Counted from the stretch's first letter, positions 41,154 to 52,305 are shown. The stretch: 64,000 bases of DNA from Hoplostethus atlanticus (GCA_034670405.1 JAXDDX010000211.1:62001-126000), one strand, 5' to 3'. Numbers and translations are program-made. The notes: generated from the sequence alone by a model not told the origin.

Positions 41154-43595
41154 CGTGCACACGAGGTCGATTGTTAAAATTTTATCTTTGACGGAACGTT
41201 TTTTTGTTTCTGTCGTGTGAATTATGGGTACAAACCAAGCGCATCCCCCTACCTGTGTAGATAATAGTGTGATTTCTTCCGCAGGCCACAAGACGCACTT
41301 TCTCAGACTTCAGAGCTGAAATTAATAAGAGGGAGATTATAAGAGACAAAAAAAACTTACTGACTGATGTATAATCCTGGTTATGAACTGAGTCTGCTTG
41401 ACCGGTGCCGAACTCTTCAGGCTCGTCAGAGAAAAAGCAGATTCATGCCACAAGAGGCTGCACAGCCCCGATCTAAACCACGCTGTTGTTGCTTTTCACA
41501 GATTATTTCTAGTGCATTGGGTCAGGTGTTCACATTGAAAGCCATAGTATACAAAAAATGCCCCTTTAGCACAAACCTTCCCCCTGAGGCTTGGTGCTTT
41601 TTGTGTATTTCACTGTGACAAATAGTGTTTCCCTTCAAAATACAAATACAAGCCACTTTGTAACACATAATCCAACTAATATTGGGATTGGGAATAATAA
41701 TGTAATACATTTATTTTGTAGTCAATAAGTCACAAACATGTTTTTTCTCCATTACATTATGTTACCTACACCCGTATTTGAATGGAAAACCAAATGGTAC
41801 CATAACCCCAGTACAGAATGGAAACCCTTATAAACCCTCAGTAGATTCTCTCTCTCTCTCTCTCTTCTTCTCTTGTCAGTTTCCTGCTGCTCTAGATTAA
41901 GACAGATTATGGACCCTCCAGATTGGGATTACACTAGTAATAAATCTGGGGCTTTCCTCTTCGGGAGGTTCCACTGCCCCAAGGGTTTCCTCCTCAACAG
42001 AAAGAAAATTGGGAAATGACCACCAGCCTGGCTGCTATGTTTGTCTACCCTTCCAACCACATATTCTGATCTAAATCTGGTAAAATAGATTAAGTGGCTG
42101 GTAAAGTTGAGGATGTACCTGCCACTATGGCCTTTCAACAAAAACGGTTGTAAGGGACATCTGCTTTGTCGAGGGACTCCCTCTTGACTGTCCTTCCAAC
42201 AGGCTGGAAGCAGCCGTCAGTGGCAGCACTCGAAGGAAATACTCAAAATGGGGAAGGGAGCTATTTCAAGACCTACCTTTCACACAAGTGGGCTTGTTCA
42301 CGCTCGATTTGGATCCCAAGCCTAGCTGGCCCCAGTTGTTGCTGCCAAACATGAAGAGTTTTCCATTTTCTGTGGAGAAATAAAGATCGTTGCAGTGTTG
42401 GTTTATATTGTGCATCAGCTAGAGGATTTGATTTCCAGCAAATTGGTCTCACGGCTGAGAATTGCTTCCGATATGTCAAATTCGATTCTCGATACTCTAA
42501 AATGACACTTTCTTCAGTACTTCTTTTTGCTGAATATAAGTAAATTTCATAAAGAAATATATCCAATTATTTTTTGTCTAACATTTGCTCTTTCCATCAG
42601 TCAAAGTAGAATCAGACCACACATAGTTGATGTCTTAAAGTATTCAATACCTTTCAATGCCTTAAAAGTTATACTGATACCAAAACTATGTATGGTACAT
42701 ATACCCTATGTAACACCAACAATGAAGAAACGTTTTCGGGGCAACTGAGTCTGAGGTGGTAAAAAATAAAAAAATAAAAATCTAAAAGTTTAGGCAGGGT
42801 AATGTACACATGAGGTGGGTCTTACCTGTTATTAACGCTGTATGCTCATCCCCACAAGCAATTTTAAGCGGCACATCATTTTTAAGCCAAAATTTACTGG
42901 GGATGTTGTCAGCAAATTTGCTCTTTCCAAAAGTGAAAACTGCTCCGGATTCTGTAAGATAGAAAAAGATAGATAGACAAAAAAAAAAGATAGAGAAAGT
43001 TTATTGAGTAAGCGACTGGCACAAAGCAAAATAACGTTGGCTTTTGACATATAATAGTGTTGTATGAGGGCTGACAACACAGGAGAGAATACAATAATAA
43101 TCTTTATTTTTATAGCACTCAAATGAAGTAAAAGTCCCAACTATAGGAGTAAAACAAATGGAATAAATACACGAATGAATAAGACAAGGATACATGTAAT
43201 AAAAGCCAAAAAGGCCTTATGATAAAAGTACGTTTTGATAAAAGATGCCACATAGCTAATATCCCAGTTTGTTGTTTGTATATAAGAGCTGACTAAGTTT
43301 GGTTATAGCTAACCAAGCCAGGTTAAGTCAGTCAACTACGAGGATGAATTAGATTGGTTGATGTTGGTTAATTACAATGTTAAGTAACGGTAATTGTCTG
43401 TTGTGACTTCCAGCTAACGTTACTTTCCTGCTGCTAGCGAGGAGGCTAAAGGCAAAGCTAACATCAGCCACCTTCATCACCGGGTAGCTACTTAACTACT
43501 TTTATTTGTATTATCTTCAACTTTTGCAATAACTGAAAATTAATGATGCGATTAATTGATTTACCGGGTATCTCGTCCTCTGCCTCCCCTGCCAT
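31838..43595 (-). CDS. rpgr: Retinitis pigmentosa GTPase regulator, constitutive form ending in CaaX
   Basis: Minus-strand exons: 43595-43565, 42951-42826, 42369-42277, 41315-41253, 41117-40959, 40748-40599, 40510-40352, 39800-39645, 39540-39416, 39304-39113, 38630-38444, 38058-37964, 37743-37684. Then, for this form, 32934-32752, 32667-32619, 32388-32270 and 32059-31838. Exons 1-10 give the seven-bladed RCC1 propeller ([61 protein letters not shown]), which binds RPGRIP1 and PDE6D at the ciliary transition zone. TSDFLNM and THVMKVD...LSPVQK match human exons after the propeller. The last exon ends GTCTLL, a CaaX box for prenylation (human ends CTIL). Exon 32934-32752 adds a second acidic tract. 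How exon 13 joins 32934 is open: both are phase 0, so direct splicing is possible. The start [10 protein letters not shown] is preferred over an upstream in-frame Met because of family N-terminus length. Confidence 0.93.
33030..33260. repeat. Dispersed-repeat-like segment in rpgr intron
   Basis: CACTGTAAAAAATG followed by AGTCTCATATTGAGTCTTGA resembles the segment near 19570-19650 (GCTGCAAAAAATATC, AGTCTCATACTGAGCCTTAA). The two probably share a non-autonomous DNA-transposon origin; no terminal repeats were resolved. Confidence 0.4.
34382..34387 (-). terminator. Possible poly(A) signal for rpgr ORF15 isoform
   Basis: AATAAA on the minus strand about 700 bp after the ORF15 stop codon. It lies upstream of the CaaX exons, as alternative 3'-end use would require. 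Assigned by position only. Confidence 0.35.
35081..37456 (-). CDS. rpgr: rpgr ORF15-type terminal exon (Glu-rich, photoreceptor isoform end)
   Basis: This large exon enters in phase 0 after the acceptor GGGATAG|AGG at 37456 and starts [13 protein letters not shown]. It runs through a basic/Ser-rich linker (about 37300-36550), a roughly 1-kb Glu-rich tract (about 36280-35230), then a Lys-rich segment, and ends [17 protein letters not shown] at 35081. Human ORF15 ends FWNNVLPHYLELK, so identity is clear. In mammals this tail recruits TTLL5, which polyglutamylates the Glu-rich tract in the connecting cilium. The frame is not continuous as read: the linker and the tail share one frame, while the Glu-rich tract lies in another (entered between 36519 and 36338, left near 35330-35345). 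The tract here is Glu/Ser/Asp-rich rather than Glu-Gly repeats as in mammals. Confidence 0.85.
39920..40122. repeat. 32-bp minisatellite in rpgr intron 7, with 64-bp higher-order pattern
   Basis: Units of GTTGGTTGCTTGGTGTGTAA plus CTCTTTCTGTGA repeat about six times. The variable base alternates CTG / CCG from unit to unit, so the true repeating period is 64 bp in the central copies. It lies between exons 8 and 7. Confidence 0.92.
40311..40345. repeat. (GT)n microsatellite beside rpgr exon 7 donor
   Basis: On the coding (minus) strand the donor reads G|GTACGTCACAC and runs straight into a (CA)n tract. Confidence 0.95.
41121..41152. repeat. (CA)n microsatellite in rpgr exon 5 acceptor tract
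   Basis: On the coding strand a (TG)n run ends GTGTGTGCAG|CTCAGG. The dinucleotide repeat therefore takes the place of the usual pyrimidine tract of this acceptor. Confidence 0.9.
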
Positions 43596-43944
43596 CTCTG
43601 TGAGTTTAATCGGCTTTGCTTCCCAGCCGCTGTCGTCGTAGGCGTGTCTTCTTGTTTTCGTCTTTAGCAACCCGGAAGTAAACAAACTTCACCAAGGCTA
43701 CAAGGGTAAACACGTGACAGGTAAAGGAACAGTACGGATTTTAAGAATAGTTTGTTATTGATTATGTGGCCTTGGATTCATGTATGAATATGGATATCAA
43801 ACAGATGAAAAACAATGTATGTTACTTATGAATGTATTTATAACATTCTATATTGTTTATATTCGATTTTATAGCTTTAATTGTTTAAAATTGTAAGATT
43901 TTCTGCTATTTTTTTGTTATATACAGCTCTACTGCTGGAAATGA

Positions 43945-44016
43945 GGGGGCATAGCTCAGTGGTAGAGCATTTGACTGCAGATCAAGAGGTCCCAGGTTCA
44001 ATTCCTGGTGCCCCCT
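43945..44016 (+). tRNA. tRNA-Cys(GCA), copy 1, intact
   Basis: 72 nt, with acceptor stem GGGGGCA pairing TGCCCCC and discriminator T. The A box is TAGCTCAGTGG and the B box GGTTCAATTCC. The anticodon loop CTGCAGA sits in a TTTGA/TCAAG stem, giving anticodon GCA. It is nuclear-type (no encoded CCA). It starts about 350 bp upstream of the rpgr start codon, on the opposite strand. Confidence 0.95.
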
Positions 44017-44194
44017 GGGAATCGTCTCACCTGTATAGACATCAAATGATGAACCTGCCTGAGACCTTTATTTTGAAAAAGAAGATGCTGAATGTTTCAA
44101 AACTGCCTCTGAATTGGACACCGAGGTTTGCTCTGTTTGTGTTCTTGCTCTGCATTTTCCTTTCATCCATTTACCCAGAATGCATCTATAAAGA

Positions 44195-44266
44195 GGGGGT
44201 ATAGCTCAGTGGTAGAGCATTTGACAGCAGATCAAGAGGTCCCAGGTTCAACTCCTGGTGCCCCAG
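44195..44266 (+). pseudogene. tRNA-Cys(GCA)-like copy 2, probably defective
   Basis: Same body as copy 1, but the anticodon loop is CAGCAGA, so the universally conserved U33 is A. The last acceptor pair is lost (3' strand TGCCCCA, G1:A72). Boxes A and B are intact, so it could still be transcribed by Pol III. Confidence 0.8.
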
Positions 44267-45046
44267 GAGTATCCTCAGTTCCCCCTTCTAGTGGCAAGAA
44301 AAATCTCTTATTGCACCTTTTGCTATTTCTTTCTTCCTGTTGCTTTTTATCTTCTGCCATCCTCTTTACATTTACAGGGTGAAGAGTCAACAGAGGAAAA
44401 TGAATGTTCTCTATGCCCAGCGTCATCTATTCAGTGTTGTGGATGAAAATGAATTGTTGCATGAGGATTTGTGTCCTTCTCAGAAATACAACTACAGACA
44501 TGTGTAGCCTACCTCTCTGCAGTCGGTCGCTGCCCACTGGCCTAGTCTAACCGAAAACTGGTTCTGTTTGTGGCAGTCAGTAGCCATTTTTAGTCTGTTT
44601 TTAGGAAAACAATAAATGTGCTGTCTTTTAGCAAGAATTATTAATATTCCCGGTTTGTCTTCTATAATAAATGTGTGAATTACTTTGTTGAAAATTCATG
44701 TCTCAGCTCCTCATTGACTTACCTGTGCATTACTTAATGAGGGGAACCCATCGGGTTATATGTATCTATAATTCCTTGAGTTAAACATCTTCAAGGTGGC
44801 GTTGTCGCTCTAAATTACCAACCTACTACTACCTGCTCCTACACGCCGGTCACACATGGGTTACTGATATTACAGAATCTAACTGAAGAGAGAAAAACCT
44901 AAAGCTGAAGAGTCAGTGATGTCAATATATACAGGACAGAGAGCCTCCTCCTCACCAATGAAACCAGAGAGAGACAGAGAGAGGATGCACTGGACCAGAA
45001 TAGGAGGAGGCCCTACACTGTCCTACACTGTCCTATACCTCCACTA

Positions 45047-45177
45047 CACATTATTATTGACATCAAACCATAGACATTATTGACAACACATTATCAACAA
45101 TATTATTGACATCAAACCATGGACATTATTGACAACACGTTGTGAACATTATTATTGACATCAAACCATGGACATAT
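45047..45177. repeat. ~63-bp tandem repeat, 2+ copies
   Basis: Units containing TATTATTGACATCAAACCAT and GACATTATTGACAACAC repeat with few differences, in the intergenic region before the kinase gene. Confidence 0.85.
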
Positions 45178-45839
45178 TAGTTCCTTATTTCAGATCTCAT
45201 CACATGATGGGTTAAAACATGCTTGTCATGTGGGGACCCAGCAGGAGGTTGGGTTTAGAAGACGGTGGCCTTGTCCTCACTAACTGAAACATCTAAAGTG
45301 TGTTTGACATGTCAACTCCACAGATTGGTTGGATCAGTCATTGTCCCCACCATTGATCAAAATGGATTTGAGGTTTCCAACATAGAAACCAGGCCCTACA
45401 TTACTGAAGACCACATACTCATCCATGCACTCACTTACACAGGAGGAGTCATTCACATGTTATTGGATTTTTTCATTGAAATAATTGTAATTACTCTATT
45501 AGTTGTATGAAAATCTATTTATGGATATTATTCACTATTTTGAACACTCATCATTGATGATGTTTTGCAGCATCTATCATCCCATCCATTTGGTACAGTG
45601 GCAAGAGAAGGTCACCCACCACCACACCCCACCCACTTTGTGCATTTTCTCCTCAATTCTATTAAAGTGAAACGTTATTTTTCTTAATTTATCAGAGAGT
45701 ACATAGATCACTCCATTATTATTGGACTTAATGTGATCTTGGTGTGAGGATGCTGTCTGGTTGGATTCTCAAATCAAAACAACAGTGCTTGGTGGATTAT
45801 GACATCATAAGGTTCTGGAACTCGTGTTGAGCATCATAA

Positions 45840-45903
45840 TGCGTGCTAGATGTGGATTTTGGTCATTGCACTACTGCGACTGGACGAAGAACGACGTGAT
45901 TTA
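45840..45903 (+). other. Candidate 5' UTR exon of the HIPK-like kinase gene
   Basis: ACGACGTGATTTAG|GTAAGT is a strong splice donor about 520 bp upstream of the acceptor CCTTTCAG|TTTTCC (46425) that precedes the kinase start codon. No start codon was chosen in it. Exon start unknown. Confidence 0.35.
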
Positions 45904-46443
45904 GGTAAGTCAGTGGTTTTCCTCTTTAATGTTTAAGTGTTTGAGGTCCAGTGATGCTGGAACCTCCAACCAGAGGTGGAAAGAGGAGTGAAAGATCTGT
46001 TTAGTCAGGTACCACTTTGATTTGACTTGAGCAGGTTTCTAGACAAGTATATTCTCTCTTCAAACTCCGACTTGAGGAAAAGTCAGAAAAATGATTTGAC
46101 TCAACTAAAAGTAGCCGTCTTCTGTAATGTATTGTGTTCACACTAACATGACCTTCATGTAGAGTGTTACATCGTCTCCAGTGTTTCAGCCATTTCTACT
46201 CTGCATGGTAAATATTGGGAAAGTATCTTAGTTAATATGTGTAGCAGTAAAAGTGCAGAATACATTTACCAACTTGATGTTAAACATTGACACCAGATAG
46301 GAATACACTCAATGTTGAATGACAAGTTAACATTGAGAGGTTAACTGTTGTGTTAATTGGATATTTAAAGGGATTGAAGTAACTATTTTCTCTCTATTCT
46401 CTCCATGTCTCCATTTTCCTTTCAGTTTTCCTCCATAGCAAAC

Positions 46444-49322
46444 ATGGCAAACTGTCCACCCAGCAATTCCAGTAACTTTATGATACTGGAATTCCTTGGA
46501 GAGGGGGGCTTTGGTTCTGTAGCCCAATGTGAGAAACTGGACACCAGGGAGATTCTGGCCATAAAGTTACCAAACAGTAGTGAATCTAACCATTGGGCCA
46601 AAAAGGAGGTGGGTGATTTTACTGTCATGCAAAAGATTATGTTACATCTGCTCTGTTGGTCAGATTTAGTCTGTGTATCACGTAAACTACCTGTTGATAA
46701 CATCACCATGTCAAACTTGTCATGTATCCCTAGTTGTCCATATTGAACCATCTCAGATGTCTGGATGCGGATGAGACCAACATCGTGAAGTTCTATCAGG
46801 ATGTCAGGATGAACGGTCGAACCTGTCTGGTGTTTGAGATGTTGGACATCTCCTTATTTGACTACATGGAGCAGAGGGAGTTCAACCCTCTGCCACTAAA
46901 AGTCATGAGGTCCATCATCCAACAGGTACAGACGCCATCAGACAAGAAGTAAATTCAAAGCTTCAGAATGTTCCACTGTAGTTCATGCTCTATATTCTAT
47001 GACCGACTTTGTCCCTGCAGATGGCCACAGCATTCAAGGCCCTGAAGAGCATCGGAGTGATCCACGCAGATCTGAAGATGGACAACATCATGCTGGTGGA
47101 TCATCTGAGAGAGCCCTTGAGGGTGAAGCTGATAGACTTTGGCTTGGCCTGTCTGAGGACTGAAGCCGAGCAAGGCTCTATATATCAGCCCCTTTTCTAC
47201 AGGTGAGATCTACTGGAGAGGGTTTTCAGTTTCTCACTTCTACTGTAAATACATAGCAGGGTGTGTGTTTCCTGTCCATACCGGTGAGGACAAATGTTGA
47301 ATTCAGGGCTACATAAGTCTCAGCTGTTGTGACATTCTCCTACTGATGCCTCCTTGTTTCATTTCTACCATGTTTCCCCATGTTGTATTATTATTCCTCA
47401 AAGCACGACAATGTTTCTGATTTGGTGTGCTGCTGTTCTTCCACACTCAGGTCTCCAGAAATCCTTTTGGGGCTCCCGTTTTCTGAGGCTGTGGACATGT
47501 GGTCGCTGGGCTGCGTGATGTGGGAATTGTTCATCAGTTCATCTTCTACATCACTACTCTTCCCTGGGGAACATGAACATGACGTGGTCAGTACCTTACT
47601 ATAACTGGACTCTGCTCCCTTTCTACACTAACCCTTAATTATTGATAGCAGTAGCTACTCTAAGACCAGCAGATGATGATCACAGCAGACAAGTAATAAA
47701 ACCATATGGAGTCCTGATAGTCTAGACTGATGTGATCCTGTGTTTTGCCTCCAGATGCGATTCATCATCGACCTCCTGGGTCAGCCAGCGGACCACCTAC
47801 TGAATGCTGGCAGTAAAACAAAGGAGTTCTTCATCTTCAGGAGGGCTGGAGGCTGGAGGCTCATGGTACCACAACACCGCTTTATTGACCAAATATAATT
47901 TTCTCTTGAACATTTTCTTGAGAATATTTATTGTCAGTATCAATCAGTAATTCATCTAAAGTGATAAGACATTTCAAATACACGTTACCTTCTTTTAGAC
48001 ACCAGAGGAGTATGACAACATGTCCACAGACTACAGGGAGTACTCATTCAGATCTCTGGATGAGCTGACAGAGGTAGGTAGTCCAGTAGGTGGTAGCTGC
48101 TGAAGACATGAGTGAGTCAGGAAGATGATTCCACTGATTTCCTGTTGGACTTTTCTCATCATTTGGTAATTTAGTTCAACCTGAAGGAAGAGGACAGGGC
48201 TGAGCTCGCTGATAGGAGGCAGTTTGTTGACCTCCTGAAAGGAATGCTCCAGATGGATGCCAGTGAGAGGATCACACCAAGTGAAATCCTCGAACATCCA
48301 TTCATCGCAATGAGCGACCTCGCCAGCGGCTCCCACCACAGCTCTCAGTAAGTGTGTGTGTTTGGATGTGTGGTGTGAGTCCTTATATTGCTGCTTTGCA
48401 CATCGGTTATCAGACAAGGGTAGGCGCTGTAGGTGAATGATTCATCAATTGATCAACTGATTGATTGATTGGCATGCTTGTCCAGTGGGAAGTCTTGCTT
48501 CCTGGCTATGAGCATAACTGTGAGTTTGTCCTTTTGGAAGGTACCTGAATGTACCTGTACAACAAATTTGAACTAGCAGTATATGTTAACTGCATGTGTC
48601 CTCATTCAGCAGCGCTAGGGGAACTTTCATCTTGGTTCAGCCAATCCATGACATGTCCTCCAACGAGAGCGTGTCTAGCCCCCAGGCTGTTCTGGTCTCC
48701 AGCTCCCAGTCCATCTATGAACTGGTACAGCCGGCTGTGACACCTGAGGAGACTCCATCGCTGGACACCTCAGAGGTAGGAATCACTGCTTGCTCAGTGT
48801 CAATTATATATTAGCAATAATGTACAGTTGAAAATTCACTCAACCAGGAATGAATGTGATTATTGTTAATAGTACTAATCGTCTCCTCACAGGATGAAGC
48901 TCCAGCAGCAAGCCCCACTGTGGACTCTGCTGTTGTGGCCACCCCTTCGGTTCCCCTGAGCAGCCCCACTGTGGACTCTGCTGTTGTGGCCACCCCTCCG
49001 GTTCCCCTGAGCAGCTCTGTTGCTGACCCCGCCATTGCTGTGAACCAGGCTGTCATAGAAAACAACAACCTGGTTGACAGAAACGCTGCTCACACCACAT
49101 CTGGTAAGACATTCACCTCCACTTGTGTCTGAATTGTCAAGTCCTTCCACACTGTAGTTGATTCCATCAAGGTCACTTGAGGCATTGACTGTCCTCTTTC
49201 GGTTTTTAGAGGTCAGCAAGCCGAAGAAGAAGAAGAAGAAGAAGGGAGTCAGACGCTTCTTCTCCTGGTTGAGGAAGGCATTTTGCTGCTGCGGTTCGGC
49301 CAAGGTCTCACCTGGAGAGTGA
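46444..49322 (+). CDS. HIPK-like serine/threonine protein kinase
   Basis: Ten coding exons with continuous phase: 46444-46608, 46734-46925, 47021-47202, 47451-47586, 47755-47865, 47999-48073, 48175-48347, 48610-48775, 48893-49103, 49210-49322 (507 aa). The kinase domain fills residues about 15-330: glycine loop GEGGFGSV, lysine in LAIKL, catalytic IHADLKMDNIML (His-Ala-Asp as in HIPKs instead of His-Arg-Asp), DFGLA, activation-loop Tyr in SIYQPLFYRSPEI, then GLPFSEAVDMWSLGC and DLLKGMLQMDASERITP. These match homeodomain-interacting protein kinases (IHADLKPENIML, LGLPFCEAIDMWSLGC). It is much shorter than true HIPKs (over 1,100 aa), as in the HIPK-like families expanded in fish. The C-terminal region is Ser/Thr/Val-rich with two 51-bp repeats (PTVDSAVVATP). 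It ends with poly-Lys and RRFFSWLRKAFCCCG. The start ATG follows a spliced 5' segment; an earlier in-frame ATG at 46405 lies in the presumed intron. Confidence 0.88.
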
Positions 49323-49387
49323 GACCTGTGGCCTCACCTGGGGAGTGAGACCTGTGGTCTCACCTGGGGAGTGAGACCTGTGGTCTC
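49305..49387. repeat. 26-bp tandem repeat spanning the kinase stop codon
   Basis: Three units of GTCTCACCTGGRGAGTGAGA plus CCTGTG. The first unit contains the TGA stop codon, so the last codons are repeat-derived. Confidence 0.9.
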
Positions 49388-49469
49388 TATGTAGGTTTTT
49401 TTCTAGCAAAACCCCTGAGAACTACGCTCAGAAAATATTCACCTATTCATTCACTCACCTACAACAAAT

Positions 49470-49917
49470 CTGAGGTATCAGTATATGTTAACTGCATGTG
49501 TCCTCATTCACCAGCGCTAGGGGAACTTCCACTGAACCACAGCCAGGTGCCATCTTGGTTCACCCTAACTCAGACATGGCCCCCAATCTGAGTGATGGGG
49601 AACTTGAACAGGACAGGAACTGCCCCCAAATTAGGTAAGATTATTTCCTCCAGAGCTCCACTCCCCCCTCAGATGAGGGTGGAAGAGGAGGGAAATGGTC
49701 CAGTTAGGCCATAATGTGAGCAGATCAGGGACCATGTGCATCCATATGTGAAATTTGCAAGATTTGATGACAAAAGGCATTAGTACGCTAGAAGTGCAGT
49801 TTTTGATCACCAATATCAGGACAGACTTGTTCACTTTGAGCACATATTGGTCTCTGCCAAATGACATCAAAAACAATGGAGATACAAATACTGCTCTTAG
49901 AAACTTGAACTTAAAAT

Positions 49918-50012
<95 letters not shown>

Positions 50013-50468
50013 CCCCCAGGTGGTTCTGGACTCCTGGATAAAAACACCTGGCTGTGATAACTGAGGGGACTCCATCACTGGACACCAGAGGTAGGAATCT
50101 CTGAATGAAAAATGAAAAATTGACTCAACCAGGAATGAATGTGATTCTTGTTCATAGTACTAATGGTCTCCTCACAGGTTGGAGCTCCAACAGCAAGCCC
50201 CACTGTGGACTCTGCCACTGTGGCCACCCCTTCGGTTCCCCTGAGCAGCCCTGCAGGTCCTCCCTTGAACAATGACCTGGTCCACTCCACATCTGGTAGG
50301 ACATTCACCTCTACTTGTGTCTGAATTGTCAAGTCCTTCCACACTGTAGTTGATTCCAACAAGGTCGGGAGTTTCTTCTGAGACGGAGTTTCTTTCCTCA
50401 GGCCATCAGGACTGTGAACTCCGACCTCACCAGGGCCCCCACCAAGACACACACACTGCCCCTCTTAT

Positions 50469-50508
<40 letters not shown>

Positions 50509-50910
50509 AGGTAATGACTACACATAATTTATATACATATATACAATTTCTCATATTTCTCATATTACTATAATTTTGTAGTGCTCTTACTGTAAATATT
50601 GTGTTGTTTTTTTTTATATAAGAGCTCTTACTGTAATACTGTAAATATTGTGTTGTTCTTTTATTGTAAATACTGTGTACTGTTGCCCTTTGCACATTCC
50701 CGTTGAGCATTGCCACTTTTTCATTTCACTGCACACCCCGTGTGTGTATGTGACAAATAAAGTTCTTGAATCTTGAATCTTGAGGTCGCTTTATTGTCCT
50801 CTTTCGATTTTTAGAGGTCAGCAAGCCCTAGAAGAAGCAGAAGAAGGTGGATGAGGACATTCTGCTGCTGTGCGACCAAAGCCGAAGATGTGGAGTGAAG
50901 TTCCCTATGG
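49470..50910 (+). pseudogene. Decayed partial tandem copy of the kinase gene 3' exons
   Basis: Segments match the upstream gene in order: intron plus exon-8-like sequence at about 49470-49620 (TTAACTGCATGTGTCCTCAT, AGCGCTAGGGGAACTT), exon-9-like at about 50178-50300 (CCCCACTGTGGACTCTGC once instead of twice), and exon-10-like at about 50813-50870 (AGAGGTCAGCAAGCCC followed by TAG instead of the poly-Lys tract). A 92-bp (GT)n repeat at 49919-50010 and a (CA)n run at 50470-50505 have expanded inside it. No kinase-domain exon is present, so it is not functional as a kinase. Confidence 0.8.
49919..50010. repeat. (GT)n microsatellite, 46 units
   Basis: Perfect GT run of 92 bp within the decayed kinase copy. 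Confidence 0.97.
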
Positions 50911-51292
50911 AGGTTTTCTCGCCAAACACCTGAGAACGACTCTCAGAAATATTCACCCACCCGTGATCGAAGACAGAAAACATTTACAGATGTAAAAGTG
51001 AACATCTGAATGAATGTGGTAGCAGCCGCACTTGAAACTTGCACTTGGCAGAACAAATTGAATCTGCCAGTGCAACTTCTCAGATGGCGTCTTGGGCATC
51101 ACAAATCTGCACGTAAAATTGTTGCAGAGAATTTGATGCCTAAGTGATTAAATCTGAGCAAATATATTTCAAGTGTGCAGCTGCTTCTCTGACTTCAGAT
51201 TAACGGGTGGGTGAATATTTTCTGAATGTAAAAGCCATCATCAAGGTGGTTCTCAGGTGTTTGGCTAGCAGAAACCTTCATAGGTCTCCCTG

Positions 51293-51545
51293 TGGGCGAC
51301 ACGGTGGCCCAGTGGTTAGCACTGTGGCCTCACAGCAAGAAGGACACGGTTCCTCTCTGTGTGGAGTCTGCATGTTCTCCCCGTGTTGGCGTGGGTTTCC
51401 TCCGGGTCCTCCGGTTTCCTCCCACAGTCCAAAGACATGCAGGTCAGGTGGATTGGAGACTCTAAATTGCCCTGAAAGTGATTGACAGTCGATCTGTGTT
51501 GGCCTTGTGATGGATTGGCGACCTGTCCAGGGTCTTTCTCTGTCT
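51293..51545 (+). mobile_element. Dispersed teleost repeat (CGACACGGTGGCCCAGTGG family)
   Basis: Begins GGGCGACACGGTGGCCCAGT and continues GTTAGCACTGTGGCCTCACA, TGTGGAGTCTGCATGTTCTC, CCGGTTTCCTCCCACAGTCC, GATTGGAGACTCTAAATTGC. From memory this is one of the commonest dispersed repeats in fish genomes. It does not encode a protein; the open frames across it are spurious. Classification (SINE-like or non-autonomous DNA element) is uncertain. Confidence 0.75.
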
Positions 51546-52305
51546 TTCACTAAATAAAGCCAGTCGCTCAAAAACAAATTCACTGTTGTCAGTTGTGTGT
51601 TTTAGCAGTAGTATATATTCACTTTTATTTGAGCTTTTATTCAGATGTAGTTAGTAGAAGTGGAATGTTTCTTTCCAACAGCACAGATATGGAGACAGAC
51701 TCTCTCGCCTTAAAACTATGGAAGTGTATAGTTAACTTAATCCAAATGTTAATGCAAAGTGGAACATGAAGATGCAACCCTTTTCTACTCTATTCTCTGT
51801 GACACTGGTCTAGTCAAGCTTGTTCTCTTCCAGCTTTCCTCAGCTTATCAATTGATTGCTTCAGGCTACAGCTAAGCAGCAGGAAAGAAACTTACCATAA
51901 GAGTGACGTCGCCACGTTAAGCATGGGCACTTTTCTGCTATAAAGCATTGCAAGGAGCAAATCTCTCTTCACTTCAAGTGGAAATGCACGAGGGGAACAC
52001 AAATGTCTTAGTGTATCTGTCAGCAAAAATATTGATATTAAAAATAATCGGTATACGGTCAAATGTGTGTGTTGATCCGGTATTTTACACCGGCTTCAAA
52101 CGTCAGAACTAAAGACCGCAACTGTCCATTTTCTAAAGCAGCCTTCAGCATCCCAGAGTAGTAACAGTAAAACGTACTCTATACTCTCTCACCTACCTGA
52201 CCTTGAGACCAAATCAAGGTTATGTAGCTTAAGAAACATCCCACGTAATGTCAAAGACATTATGCAGCAATAAAAACAATAACAAGATGAAACACACAAG
52301 AAAGA
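51546..52305. other. Intergenic, no gene recognised
   Basis: No exon, RNA gene or clear transposon seen between the dispersed repeat and the second half of the tRNA array. Confidence 0.45.
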
